This document shows positions 52,551-62,309 of a stretch of DNA of 64,000 nt, piece by piece. The stretch lies in assembly GCA_045598705.1 (NCBI GenBank), contig JAZLMM010000049.1:30726-94725 (forward strand), in the 5' to 3' direction. Origin of the DNA: Scatonaster sp045598705 (GTDB taxonomy: Bacteria; Bacillota; Clostridia; Saccharofermentanales; Saccharofermentanaceae). Numbering within the stretch: the first letter of the stretch is position 1; each line of letters opens with the position of its first letter. Both the position numbers and the translations under genes were made by a program. The notes beneath the pieces were generated by a model that saw only the letters and a program-made list of their open reading frames with translations, made no database searches and was not told the origin of the DNA.

Positions 52551-55550
52551 TCAATCCTCTTCCAGAGGCTTTCTCTTTCTTCTTACCTTAGGTCCTACCG
52601 CAATCTCCAACGCTTCACGTTGAATCTTGTTTCGCTGTTCCACATCTTCTTGAGCAGGCATCTGTGTCATTCGTTCACGGGTCATATCCAACACCGGCTT
52701 TAAGAATTGTCCGGTAAAAGAACCCGCCACTTCACATACTTCCTCCGGTGTACCACAGGCAACGATTGTGCCGCCTTTGTCACCGCCCTCCGGACCAAGA
52801 TCGATAATATAGTCCGCAGTCTTAATCACATCGAGATTGTGCTCAATGACGAGAACAGTATTACCATTTTCGGCCAGGCGGTTCAAAATGTCAACCAACT
52901 TATGTACGTCCGCAATGTGCAAGCCCGTCGTAGGCTCATCCAGAATATAGAATGTTCGGCCGGTACTGCGCTTACTCAGTTCAGTGGCCAGCTTCACACG
53001 TTGGGCTTCACCACCAGACAGCTGCGTAGCAGGCTGTCCCAGACGAATATATCCAAGTCCCACTTCAGATAGAGTAACCAGCTTATTGGCAATTCTTGGC
53101 ACGTTCTTGAAGAACTCGAGTGCCTCATCCACCGTCATGGCCAGTACATCCGCAATATTCTTGCCCTTATACTTCACCTGCAAGGTCTCACGGTTATAAC
53201 GCTTACCCTTACATACATCGCACTTCACGAACACATCCGGCAGGAAGTGCATCTCAATTCGGTTCACACCGTCACCGCTACAAGCCTCACAGCGTCCACC
53301 CTTCACATTGAAGCTGAATCGCCCATTCTTATATCCCCTTGCCTTCGCATCCGGTGTATTCGCAAAGAGTTCACGGATCAGATCGAAGCATCCTGTATAG
53401 GTAGCAGGATTCGATCTCGGACTCTTCCCGATCGGTGACTGATCGATGGCAATGACCTTATCCAGATGACCAACGCCTGTGATCTTCTCACAAGAGCCCT
53501 TGCTACGATGTGCACCATTGAGATCCGTAGCAAGCTGACGGAGAATGATCCCATTCACTAACGAACTCTTACCAGAACCAGAGACGCCTGTCACACAGGT
53601 GAACAAACCGATCGGGATCTTCACATCGATCTTCTTCAAGTTGTTCTCGCATGCACCCACTACCGTGAGATATCGACCATCCGGCTTCCTTCTTCTACGT
53701 GGGACAGGTATAAACTTCTGTCCGCTCAGATACTGACCGGTGACAGACGCCGGAATCTTCATAATCTCCTCGGCGGATCCAACACCAATCACGAATCCAC
53801 CATGCTCACCGGCACCTGGACCCATATCCACGATACAATCCGCCGCACGCATGGTATCCTCATCGTGTTCCACAACCAAGACTGTATTACCCAGACGCTT
53901 CAACTTCTGTAGTGTCGCCAATAAGCGGTTATTGTCTCGTTGGTGAAGGCCAATAGACGGCTCATCCAGGATATAGAGCACACCGGTCAGACTTGAACCA
54001 ATCTGAGTCGCCAGTCGAATACGTTGTGCCTCACCACCGGATAGCGTCGCTGCAGCACGTGAAAGCGTCAGGTATTCAAGTCCAACATCACACATGAAGC
54101 CAAGGCGCGCAAGAATCTCCTTCAGAATCGGCTCTGCAATCTTCTTCTCACGAGGTCTCAGCGTCACACCCTGCAGATGCTTCATGCACTTCTGAATCGG
54201 CATCGCACAGACTTCATGGATATTCTTCCCGCCCACCGTTACAGCAAGCGACTGAGGATTAAGTCGGGCGCCATGGCAACTGGAACACGGCAAAGTAGTC
54301 ATATACTGATCATAATGCTGCTTGATCTCTTCCGAAGAGGCCTCACGGCTTCTTCTTTCTACACTTGGGATCACACCTTCCCAAGAATTGACATATCCAC
54401 CCTCACGCGGGTACAGACTATGAGAGGTATCGATGACCATCTTCTCCCCACCGTTGCCGTAGAGAATAATGTCCTGGATCCGCTTCGGAAGCTTGTTCCA
54501 CGGAGTATCCAAAGAGAATCCATAACGCTTGGAAAGTGCCTCAATAAATGCTCTTCCCCAGCTCTTCGGATCATCGAACTTCCAGCCTGCCGTCGTAATT
54601 GCACCCTCATTGATGGAACATTCCGGCTTCTGTACACATAGATCCGGGTCCACATGGGTATGACTGCCAAGTCCCGAACACTCCGGACATGCACCGAACG
54701 GATTATTGAATGAGAACATTCGCGGCGACAATTCATCCAGACTGATGCCACAATCCGGACACGATAATTTCTGTGAGAAAAGCACTTCCGTCGTATCGTA
54801 GGTGCGGCTCCCTTCTTCGTCCTCCTGCGGTACCTGAATCTCTGCAAGAAGCAGGCCATCGGCCAGTTTTAAGGCGGTCTCACACGAATCCGTCATACGA
54901 GAGCGCGACTCTTCACGTACCACAACACGATCGACCACGACTTCCAGGTCATGTTTCTTATTCTTATCAATATCGATATCGTCCTCATCCAGTTCGTAGA
55001 TGGAGCCGTCCAGACGAATACGGGCATATCCGCTCTTGCGATACTGCTCAATCTGCTTACCGAATTCACCCTTGCGCCCTCGAACAACAGGTGCCATCAG
55101 GATGAGACGTGTCCCTTCCGGATAGGCCATCAACTGCTCAATAATCTGGTCGATCGACTGAGACGTAATCTCGCGACCGCACTGATAACAATGCGGCACG
55201 CCTGTACGTGCATAAAGCAGACGGAAGTAATCGTAGACCTCCGTAACCGTACCTACCGTAGAACGAGGGTTACGGCTCGTTGTCTTCTGGTCGATCGCAA
55301 TCGAAGGCGAAAGGCCGTCGATACTATCGTAATCAGGTTTCTCCATCTGACCTAGGAACTGACGAGCATAAGAAGACAACGACTCCACATATCTTCTCTG
55401 ACCCTCGGCATAGATAGTATCGAACGCAAGCGAAGACTTACCGGATCCTGAAAGACCGGTAATGACTACCAGATTATTCCTCGGAATATCTAGATTAATG
55501 TTCTGTAAGTTATGTTCTCTCGCACCACGAATGCGGATATATTCATCCAT
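52551..55550 (-). CDS. uvrA: Excinuclease ABC subunit A
   Basis: About 999 residues; the family is usually near 940, and the extra length is a basic C-terminal tail. Two ABC ATPase halves: Walker A GLSGSGKSSLAFD and GVSGSGKSSLVNG, signatures LSGGEAQRIRLA and LSGGEAQRVKLA, zinc motifs CYQCG, CPDCG/CPECSG and CEACSGDG/CDVCKG. Damage-recognition ATPase of nucleotide excision repair. The start is the ATG at 55550, three codons inside an in-frame GTG. It is followed closely by the clpE-like gene. uvrB and uvrC are not nearby. Confidence 0.97.
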   Translation of the reverse strand: MDEYIRIRGAREHNLQNINLDIPRNNLVVITGLSGSGKSSLAFDTIYAEGQRRYVESLSSYARQFLGQMEKPDYDSIDGLSPSIAIDQKTTSRNPRSTVGTVTEVYDYFRLLYARTGVPHCYQCGREITSQSIDQIIEQLMAYPEGTRLILMAPVVRGRKGEFGKQIEQYRKSGYARIRLDGSIYELDEDDIDIDKNKKHDLEVVVDRVVVREESRSRMTDSCETALKLADGLLLAEIQVPQEDEEGSRTYDTTEVLFSQKLSCPDCGISLDELSPRMFSFNNPFGACPECSGLGSHTHVDPDLCVQKPECSINEGAITTAGWKFDDPKSWGRAFIEALSKRYGFSLDTPWNKLPKRIQDIILYGNGGEKMVIDTSHSLYPREGGYVNSWEGVIPSVERRSREASSEEIKQHYDQYMTTLPCSSCHGARLNPQSLAVTVGGKNIHEVCAMPIQKCMKHLQGVTLRPREKKIAEPILKEILARLGFMCDVGLEYLTLSRAAATLSGGEAQRIRLATQIGSSLTGVLYILDEPSIGLHQRDNNRLLATLQKLKRLGNTVLVVEHDEDTMRAADCIVDMGPGAGEHGGFVIGVGSAEEIMKIPASVTGQYLSGQKFIPVPRRRRKPDGRYLTVVGACENNLKKIDVKIPIGLFTCVTGVSGSGKSSLVNGIILRQLATDLNGAHRSKGSCEKITGVGHLDKVIAIDQSPIGKSPRSNPATYTGCFDLIRELFANTPDAKARGYKNGRFSFNVKGGRCEACSGDGVNRIEMHFLPDVFVKCDVCKGKRYNRETLQVKYKGKNIADVLAMTVDEALEFFKNVPRIANKLVTLSEVGLGYIRLGQPATQLSGGEAQRVKLATELSKRSTGRTFYILDEPTTGLHIADVHKLVDILNRLAENGNTVLVIEHNLDVIKTADYIIDLGPEGGDKGGTIVACGTPEEVCEVAGSFTGQFLKPVLDMTRERMTQMPAQEDVEQRNKIQREALEIAVGPKVRRKRKPLEED

Positions 55551-55671
55551 ATGTGTCACACTTTCTAATAAGAATATATGTTCCTTTTAGTATAACCGAT
55601 TATGTAGATAAAGTATACAGGAATATTTAGAAAATGGTACAAAGACTTTCTGACATTTCTTCAAATTATAC

Positions 55672-55700
55672 TTGCGCGCCACAAAATCTTATGGTATCAT
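55672..55700 (+). promoter_or_regulatory. Promoter of tRNA-Glu
   Basis: TTGCGC (55672-55677), a 17-nt spacer and TATCAT (55695-55700), 32 bp before the tRNA. Confidence 0.7.
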
Positions 55701-55732
55701 TCTTCATGCACTCGGAAAGTGCGTGGTGACTT

Positions 55733-55808
55733 GGCCCTATGGTCAAGCGGTTTAAGACGGCGCCCTCTCAAGGCGCAATCAGGAGTTCGATTCTCCTTAG
55801 GGTCACCA
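55733..55808 (+). tRNA. tRNA-Glu (CUC)
   Basis: 76 nt. Acceptor GGCCCTA/TAGGGTC, anticodon loop CTCTCAA with CTC, T-loop AGTTCGATTCT, encoded CCA. Confidence 0.93.
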
Positions 55809-55814
55809 CAAAGC

Positions 55815-55842
55815 AAGGACTGTCTCATATGAGACAGTCCTT
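55815..55842 (+). terminator. Terminator after tRNA-Glu
   Basis: A 28-bp perfect palindrome (AAGGACTGTCTCAT and its complement) is followed by GTTCTAT. It shares the ACTGTCTC/GAGACAGT core with other terminators. Confidence 0.88.
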
Positions 55843-55928
55843 GTTCTATATACGAGACAAATCCCAAAGCTATTTCGTCTATATGTTATAATGAGTCAGA
55901 ACCCTATATCAGACGAGGAAATTTGAAG

Positions 55929-56693
55929 ATGAAGAACAGACGTAAAATAGCACTATCGCTCCTTCTTGTGTTCTCATTGCTCTGCGCTGCATGCAACACG
56001 ACGGAGACGACAAAGAAGAAAAAGAAGAAAACAACCAAGAAGACCACAGCGGAGACCCGGGTTGATCCGGACGATCCCACTATGCCAACATACAATGAAG
56101 TAGCCCCCACATATCTTGCACCCGGTGAACAGACATGGTTCGAGAAGCAAGGACTTCAGTTCACGGAATGTGGCGACTTCAAGATGAACATCCACAGCTA
56201 CGACTCTGTCATTCAAATTCCCGGCCACATTGAGATCGAGACGAATTACGACTGTCAGGAAGGCTATAAGAATATCGTTGCAACGACAAAATTGGCACTC
56301 GGTCAAGGCACAGACTTCCACTACTGGACCAGTTCTTTTGACAAGTATACCGGAACATCTTTCGAGTTTCAGAATGGTACGAACAGTCTCTATGACGGCT
56401 GTAACATCATCAACGAAGGCGATGTAAAACTGAAGATTGCCGAATGCGATTACTCACTTCACATCAAAGAGCACATCACCATGGAGAAGGAAACAACAAC
56501 GATCGTCTACACGATCACCTGTCCTTACGCCTACGATGGAACCGTCCTACAGTACGGCTATTGCACCGAGATTGAACAGTATCGTGATCATGACTTCAAG
56601 AACAACGTCATCTGGTATGCAGATGATTTCACCGATATGCACGGTTACTACGATTACTTCACACTTCAGGGATTACCGAAGGAAGGCATGTAA
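55929..56693 (+). CDS. Lipoprotein of unknown function
   Basis: 254 residues. Signal peptide with lipobox LCAAC, then a Thr/Lys-rich linker and a beta-rich domain of about 190 residues (FKMNIHSYDSVIQIPGHIEIETNYD, YSLHIKEHITMEKETTT). No known family recognised. The start is the ATG at 55929, with GAGGAA 9 nt upstream; the frame also has a TTG two codons before. A TATAAT lies at 55887-55892. It is monocistronic, with a terminator 39 bp after the stop. Confidence 0.82.
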   Translation: MKNRRKIALSLLLVFSLLCAACNTTETTKKKKKKTTKKTTAETRVDPDDPTMPTYNEVAPTYLAPGEQTWFEKQGLQFTECGDFKMNIHSYDSVIQIPGHIEIETNYDCQEGYKNIVATTKLALGQGTDFHYWTSSFDKYTGTSFEFQNGTNSLYDGCNIINEGDVKLKIAECDYSLHIKEHITMEKETTTIVYTITCPYAYDGTVLQYGYCTEIEQYRDHDFKNNVIWYADDFTDMHGYYDYFTLQGLPKEGM

Positions 56694-56731
56694 TGTAATC
56701 TATTCTAATCTAATCAGCAAAACACAGAACG

Positions 56732-56760
56732 GGGCGTCTCAAACGGATTACGAGACGCCC
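56732..56760 (+). terminator. Terminator after lipoprotein gene
   Basis: GGGCGTCTC (56732-56740) pairs with GAGACGCCC (56752-56760), followed by TTCTTATTTT. Confidence 0.88.
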
Positions 56761-56847
56761 TTCTTATTTTCCAAGCAGTAGGTTGCGATGGATGACAAAG
56801 ACTACATCCTACTACACGTTCAACAGCACAAGAATATATGATTCGGA

Positions 56848-58545
56848 TTACTCTTCAGACGATTCTGCCGTAGGTTCAACGCTTCCATCCGGCATGTCTC
56901 CCGTCGTTTCAACACTTCCAGAAGCTTCTCCAAACTTCTGCATGCTCTTCATCTGTGATTCAAGTTCAGCCATCTTTCTTTCCAATTCCTGTTGATTCTT
57001 CAGCATCTCAGGAATGTCAGAAACTGCCGCTGCCACATTTGCCGCGCTCACCGCCTCTACAGTCTCTACCGCATTCGCTGCACCCGCTGACTCCACTGCG
57101 TTCGTCACGTTCGTCACATTCGCTGCATTCGGCTTACTCGTCGCAACATTCGAACGGATCGGGCGTATTGCCTTCGCTGCCGCAACACCGACTGTCGGCT
57201 TCTGAAGATATCCATTCATCACCACAGGCTGTTCACCCAGAATAGGTTTCTCTGCTTTCTTTTTCTTCTTGATCACAAAGAAATAGAAGGCAGTCCCACC
57301 TGCGGCAAGTAGAAGAAGAACAATAGCTAGAATACTCCACGAGAATCCATCATCCTGTTTCTTCGACTCCTTCTTCTTCGTGGTTCCCGCATTCTGGGAT
57401 TCAGAAGATTCAGACGGTGTTGTCTCCGATTCAAGCGGCATAATAACCAACGGCTCTTCTGTCGTTTCACTCGCTACAGTCGTAGATTCCATCGGAACAA
57501 GGGTCTCTGTGGTATCGGATGTTTCTTCCGACGATGATTCTGATGTTTCAGAAGGCTTGGTTGCCCTAGTAGTCGTCTCTGTCGTTGCGCTTGTCACAGG
57601 AACAGGCGTATTCGTCGGCGCAGGTGTAGGCGTGCTGGTCGCAACCGGTGTAGGCGTATTCGTCGCACTCGGCACAGGCGTATTGGTCGGCGCAGGTGTA
57701 GCCGTCGGCGCAGGTGTAGCCGTCGGTGCCGATGTAGGCGTATTCGTAGGAATCGGCGTTGGGGTCGGCGTATTGGTCGGTGTAGGTGTCGGCGTTGGCG
57801 GTTTAGTGTCAAAGTATTCTACACTCGGACGGCCGTGAGACATCTTAAAGTCTTCTTTACCTTGCACCGTTATCTCCAATTCTTGCCTACCAAGAGGAGA
57901 ATAGTCCTTCGTAACTACCGTGACCGTCATGCTATTCCCTTCGCACTTGACGGAAATATTCACATCTTTTCCACGTCTTACAGATGAACTCGAATAAACC
58001 AGATCTGCAGAAGTACCGGTCATATTGATATAGTACAATTTCGCCGAGTTATGGACATTATCGCCAAATTGTTCTGTACGCACTTTCTCTTCGCGCGCTT
58101 TCGCCTTGATAGAAACATCTGACACAATAACGGAACAAGTAACCGAAACTGAGAAAGACATTACTTGCGAACCATTTAGCACTTCCTTATTATTTACATC
58201 AAATTTAATGCAATTGGCACTTTCTGATTTAAGTCCGTCTATTCCTGAGAGTCCACTTTCTTGCGTCGGCGCCTCATATCCTTGTTGGCCAAGAGGCCCT
58301 GTCTGCGTTGTGGGAATGCCATTACCGGAAAGCATGACTGTCACCCTAGCCGAACGGCTATACTCACCATCTTTGATTCTCAGCTTAAAGCGTAATTTCC
58401 CGCCCTCACATCGATTCTCTTCAATCGATACAGAAGGTTCAGAAGCGCGCACATCGCGAGACATACTCGGCAGTATCAATCCACAAAGAAGAACCGAAAC
58501 TACCAAAACAGAGCTAAGCCAAACCATCCAACGGCTTCTACGCAT
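56848..58545 (-). CDS. Surface protein with Thr-Pro linker, membrane anchor and Ala-rich cytoplasmic tail
   Basis: 565 residues. Signal peptide (WMVWLSSVLVVSVLLCGLIL), a beta-sandwich-like outer domain of about 200 residues (KLRFKLRIKDGEYSRSARVTV), a 70-residue Thr-Pro/Asn linker, a Ser/Glu-rich stretch, one membrane segment (ILAIVLLLLAAGGTAFYFFV) followed by a KKKKK stop, and a cytoplasmic tail with an Ala/Val/Asn-rich part and a coiled coil (LKNQQELERKMAELESQMKS). SD GAGGT. Its plan is like that of 43869-45935. Function unknown. Confidence 0.82.
   Translation of the reverse strand: MRRSRWMVWLSSVLVVSVLLCGLILPSMSRDVRASEPSVSIEENRCEGGKLRFKLRIKDGEYSRSARVTVMLSGNGIPTTQTGPLGQQGYEAPTQESGLSGIDGLKSESANCIKFDVNNKEVLNGSQVMSFSVSVTCSVIVSDVSIKAKAREEKVRTEQFGDNVHNSAKLYYINMTGTSADLVYSSSSVRRGKDVNISVKCEGNSMTVTVVTKDYSPLGRQELEITVQGKEDFKMSHGRPSVEYFDTKPPTPTPTPTNTPTPTPIPTNTPTSAPTATPAPTATPAPTNTPVPSATNTPTPVATSTPTPAPTNTPVPVTSATTETTTRATKPSETSESSSEETSDTTETLVPMESTTVASETTEEPLVIMPLESETTPSESSESQNAGTTKKKESKKQDDGFSWSILAIVLLLLAAGGTAFYFFVIKKKKKAEKPILGEQPVVMNGYLQKPTVGVAAAKAIRPIRSNVATSKPNAANVTNVTNAVESAGAANAVETVEAVSAANVAAAVSDIPEMLKNQQELERKMAELESQMKSMQKFGEASGSVETTGDMPDGSVEPTAESSEE
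57597..57803 (-). repeat. Degenerate Thr-Pro repeat
   Basis: GTxGGx-rich units encode a proline/threonine linker (TPTPTNTP and similar) in the surface protein. The reverse-strand reading gives an artefactual Val/Gly frame. Confidence 0.9.
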
Positions 58546-58608
58546 GAACTTCTACCTCACTGAATCACCTTGTGGTGATATATTCCCTACCGACAATAAT
58601 AGCAGAAA

Positions 58609-58636
58609 AACCGCCTTTTTTCAATCAAGGGCGGTT
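58609..58636 (-). terminator. Terminator after citrate synthase
   Basis: AACCGCC (58636-58630 on the minus strand) pairs with GGCGGTT (58615-58609), followed by TTTCTGCTATT, with inner A-T pairs. Confidence 0.75.
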
Positions 58637-58674
58637 CTTCAATAGTCAATTTCGATATATAAGATGCGGTAGAA

Positions 58675-60009
58675 TCACTCGATTTCATCCATGACGCTCT
58701 TATAAGCCGGTCGAATGATCTTATTCATTCCGATCAGTTCCTCGATACGATGCGCGCTCCAGCCAACGATTCGAGCAGTAGCAAACAACGGAGTAAATAG
58801 TTCAGAAGGAATGCCGAGCATGCGATAAACCAGACCGCTATAGAAGTCAACGTTCGGGCTGACACCCTTGAATATCTTTCTGGTCTCAGAAATAGCCTCC
58901 GGCGCAAGTTCTTCCACGTTCTTATAGAGCATGTAATCCTCCTGCATGCCCTTCTCTTCGGAGAGTGCTTCTACGAAGGACTTCAGCACTTCTTCACGCG
59001 GATCACTGACAGAGTAGACTGCATGACCCATACCGTAGATGAGACCGCTCTTGTCGAAAGCATCTTTCTGCAGGATCTTCATAAGATAATCTTTAATCGC
59101 TCCACGATCATTCCAATCGGATACATGGTTCTTCAGATCATCCATCATCTGCACGACCTTGATGTTCGCACCTCCGTGCTTCGGTCCCTTGAGCGAAGAC
59201 ATCGCCGCTGCCATCGCAGAATACGTATCCGAACCTGAAGATGTAACTACACGTGTAGTAAACGTTGAGTTATTACCACCGCCATGCTCCATGTGAAGCA
59301 TCAGAGCAACATCCAGAACCTTCGCCTCCAGCGCTGTATACTTCTGATCCGGTCTCAATAGTGCCAAGAAGTTCTCCGCTGTGGATCTTCCCTTTCTCGG
59401 ACGATGGATGTACATGCTATCGTCGTTCTCATAATGGTTATATGCGTGATAACTATATACAGAGAGCATCGGATACTGCGCAATCAACTGGATGCACTGC
59501 TTAATGCTGTTCTCGAGCTGTGTATTCGTAGAGATCTCATCGTAGGAAGCAAGCGTCAGCACGCTCCTTGTGATTGAGTTCATGATGTCCTTGCTCGGCG
59601 CTTTCATAATGACGTCACGTGTGAAGTTCGTCGGCAGGCTTCTGCACTCATCGAGAATCTCCTGAAATTCCAGAAGCTGGCTCTCCGTCGGCTTCTCACC
59701 GAACAACAGAAGATATGCTGTCTTCTCGAAACCATACTCATTCTCACCAAGCTCAGAAATAAGCGTCTTAATATTATAACCGCGATACCACAGTTGTCCT
59801 GGGCAGGGCACCTGTTTTCCATTTTCATCCGAATTGAAGGAGACAATCTTCGATATTCGCGTTAAGCCGGTCAGTACGCCTTTACCGTTCAGATCACGTA
59901 AGCCGCGATTTACGCCGTACTGCTCAAAGAGTGCGTCATCGATCGTGTCATTCTTCACGCAGGTAGCCTGCAGATTGGAAGAGTAGTTCGCAATTTTCGC
60001 CATATCCAT
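58675..60009 (-). CDS. gltA: Citrate synthase
   Basis: 444 residues. Condenses acetyl-CoA and oxaloacetate. Catalytic motifs: MEHGGGNNSTF (His), GMGHAVYSVSDPR (His) and the Asp in NVDFYSGLVY. A 2-methylcitrate synthase cannot be excluded from sequence. GGGAGGA lies 8 nt before the ATG. It has its own promoter (60082-60110) and terminator. No aconitase or isocitrate dehydrogenase gene is near. Confidence 0.94.
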   Translation of the reverse strand: MDMAKIANYSSNLQATCVKNDTIDDALFEQYGVNRGLRDLNGKGVLTGLTRISKIVSFNSDENGKQVPCPGQLWYRGYNIKTLISELGENEYGFEKTAYLLLFGEKPTESQLLEFQEILDECRSLPTNFTRDVIMKAPSKDIMNSITRSVLTLASYDEISTNTQLENSIKQCIQLIAQYPMLSVYSYHAYNHYENDDSMYIHRPRKGRSTAENFLALLRPDQKYTALEAKVLDVALMLHMEHGGGNNSTFTTRVVTSSGSDTYSAMAAAMSSLKGPKHGGANIKVVQMMDDLKNHVSDWNDRGAIKDYLMKILQKDAFDKSGLIYGMGHAVYSVSDPREEVLKSFVEALSEEKGMQEDYMLYKNVEELAPEAISETRKIFKGVSPNVDFYSGLVYRMLGIPSELFTPLFATARIVGWSAHRIEELIGMNKIIRPAYKSVMDEIE

Positions 60010-60081
60010 ATGTGTATTCCTCCCATCCTTTTCGTATATGTATTTTCAAGAAATACAGAAAATAACATAAAAGATTTATCT

Positions 60082-60110
60082 ATTATACCATAAGGCCGGG
60101 AGATTCCCAA
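60082..60110 (-). promoter_or_regulatory. Promoter of citrate synthase gene
   Basis: TTGGGA (60110-60105), a 17-nt spacer and TATAAT (60087-60082) on the minus strand, immediately after the MATE gene stop. Confidence 0.7.
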
Positions 60111-60111
60111 A

Positions 60112-61473
60112 TCAGGTACGCTCAATACCCTTGTACTTCCATTTGCCACCGGCATAACGAACGACGCATACAATGGCCGTGAACATCCATGTTAAGCCGG
60201 TCGTAATCCATACGCCCCAATAACCGAGGGCCGGAATACGCGTCAGAACATTTGCAAATACGATACGACAGACGACCTCGGTCATACCGTTGATCATAGC
60301 AAAGCCCGTATCACCACAGCCATTCAGTACTGCTCGCGGCACATAGATCATGCCGAGCGCAAAGTAGAACGGGCTTGTGATACGAAGACCCTTGGCGCCA
60401 AGCGCAATAACCGTAGCCGCCTCCTCTTCTGTGACAAATACCGCGATGAAATACTTCCCGAGGAAGAAGAAGAACGGCAACATCAGAATACTGAATACCA
60501 GCACGATCCAAGTGGCTTTGCGATATCCTTCGATGACACGGTCCTGCTTCTTCGCGCCCATATTCTGTCCTGCATAAGAGGTCAAGGCCATACCCAAGGA
60601 ACCGTATGGCTGTTGAACAATCTGCTCAATACGGTTACAGATGGTATAGGTCGAAGCCACATCCGGTCCAAAACCATTGACTACTGACTGCAAGGCAATA
60701 CAGGAGACTGCAATCATGGAGTTCTGGATGGCCACCGGCGCACCCAACTTGAATGAATCGCGAATCATGGAGAAGTCAGGCTTGAGATCAGACTTCGACA
60801 ATCGGAAATAACTGATCTTTTTATATGCAAAAATCATGGAAGCAATGGCAGAGATCGCCTGGGCAATGATCGTAGCGAGTCCTACGCCGAATACGCCCAT
60901 ATCGAAGGCCAGTACGAACACAAGGTCCAGTACCACGTTGATAATACTACTTAGAATCAGGAAATATAGCGGTGTCTTGGAGTCACCCACCGACCGTAGC
61001 AACGCGGCCACACCGTTATAGAATGCTACACCGATAATACCGATACAGGTGATTCGGAAGTAGCTGATCGACTCTGCCACATACTCTTCCGGTGTATTGA
61101 GGAAATGAAGGATCGGACTTGCGAAGAAGAATCCAATCAGTGTAACCACAAGTGCACTCGAAGCGAGTACATAGATGGAGTTCGCGATCGTCTTCTTTAA
61201 CTGCTTCTCGTCCCCTGCCCCGAAGTATTGCGCTGCAATGACGCCGATTCCTACTGCAAGGCCGGAACTCAATGAGAAGAACAGGAAGTTCAGTGAACCG
61301 CAGGCACCTACTGCACCGATGGCGTATGGTCCGACGAATCGTCCGACCACGACCTGGTCCACCATGTTATAGAACTGTTGGAACAGGTTCCCGATGAGAA
61401 GCGGTAATGTAAACTTCAGTATATGTCGGGTAGGATTTCCTACCGTCATGTCCGTAACATTCTTATCAGCCAT
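60112..61473 (-). CDS. MATE-family multidrug/organic cation exporter
   Basis: 454 residues with twelve predicted hydrophobic segments in two halves. N-terminal LPLLIGNLFQQFYNMVDQVVVGRF and FGAGDEKQLKK are typical MATE/NorM-like (DinF branch) motifs; the second half has IQNSMIAVS and GQNMGAKKQDR. It exports cationic compounds using a Na+ or H+ gradient; the substrate is unknown. ATG 61473 with SD GGGAC is preferred over a longer frame reaching 61533. Confidence 0.93.
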   Translation of the reverse strand: MADKNVTDMTVGNPTRHILKFTLPLLIGNLFQQFYNMVDQVVVGRFVGPYAIGAVGACGSLNFLFFSLSSGLAVGIGVIAAQYFGAGDEKQLKKTIANSIYVLASSALVVTLIGFFFASPILHFLNTPEEYVAESISYFRITCIGIIGVAFYNGVAALLRSVGDSKTPLYFLILSSIINVVLDLVFVLAFDMGVFGVGLATIIAQAISAIASMIFAYKKISYFRLSKSDLKPDFSMIRDSFKLGAPVAIQNSMIAVSCIALQSVVNGFGPDVASTYTICNRIEQIVQQPYGSLGMALTSYAGQNMGAKKQDRVIEGYRKATWIVLVFSILMLPFFFFLGKYFIAVFVTEEEAATVIALGAKGLRITSPFYFALGMIYVPRAVLNGCGDTGFAMINGMTEVVCRIVFANVLTRIPALGYWGVWITTGLTWMFTAIVCVVRYAGGKWKYKGIERT

Positions 61474-61638
61474 ATAACGTCCCTTATCTAAAACATGCAA
61501 AGAAAAGCACAACATCTCTGCTGTGCCAATCAATTATATGCTATGAAATGAGAAAGAGATATCGTTTTTTTGTCTGAATATTGCACGAAATTATCTTCTC
61601 CGCTCACAATGTGAACGGCTGAGTACCGAGTAAGGCGA

Positions 61639-62309
61639 TTAGAATCGAGCCCCGCCGCCGGAATGTCCACCACTGGAATGTCCGCAACTGGAATGTCCAC
61701 CACTGGAATGTCCGCCATGGCTAACAAACGCGACACCAAACCTCAGGGCAATTTCCACGACCTTAGCTGGAACCGCCTCCGACTCCGACACGCTCGATTT
61801 CAATTTCTTCGATTTTGAGTACAATCCGAGTCCGATAAAGTAAGATATGCAGTTCCGTATTGATAGATCCAGAAGAAACGCTCGTTCGAACGATCATCCG
61901 TCAGATCCAGAATAATGACCACTCCGGAATTGTCGCGAAGCCTGTTCTTTCTGCTGTACTTGTCATACATGACCTTACCATATTGGGAGACACCATTCTT
62001 CGAATTGGCGAAGTCCTCACCTTTGTCTCGAGTCGTGATGACGATTACATTCATATCGTGCTCATCTTTCAGTTTCTCGGCCATCTCCAATACGTCAGAC
62101 TCCTCCTGTTCAGACAGGACATTCGCATCATCCATGACCATTACTTTCTTCGCAGGTGGAACTACGGTAAAAATATAGACAGCAATCGCGGCGATCAGAA
62201 GCAACGCAATCAAGCAGAGCGTGGTGATCGAGACCGCATTTAATTCGGCGAAAATACTTTTACCAACTGAATATTTCTTCTTCTCGTTATTTCCGTTATT
62301 CTCACTCAT
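61639..62309 (-). pseudogene. Disrupted TPM-domain (TLP18.3/Psb32) membrane protein gene
   Basis: Reading starts at ATG 62309 with GGAGGG and overlaps the upstream gene (ATGA). A membrane segment and the first two thirds of a TPM domain (VMVMDDANVLSEQEE, MNVIVITTRDKGEDF, SGVVIILDLTDD, WIYQYGTAY) follow. The frame then runs out at 61800 as LSDSDCTQNRRN-stop. The expected Gly/Ser/His-rich end of this family (GGHSSGGHSS...GGGARF) continues in the next frame to 61639, preceded by KSKKLKSSVSES. The rest of the TPM domain and a membrane part between them are missing, so a deletion with frameshift is likely. Confidence 0.7.

Noticed and set aside
55560..55730. Mobile-element insertion at tRNA-Glu
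   Set aside because: No direct repeat, integrase or transposase next to the tRNA; the region holds only its promoter.
57380..57838. Plus-strand open frame rich in Gly/Val
   Set aside because: Reverse reading of the Thr-Pro linker of the surface protein; low-complexity artefact.
61530..61739. Minus-strand open frame with DIPV repeats
   Set aside because: A third-frame reading of the Gly/Ser/His-rich end of the disrupted TPM gene; no SD.
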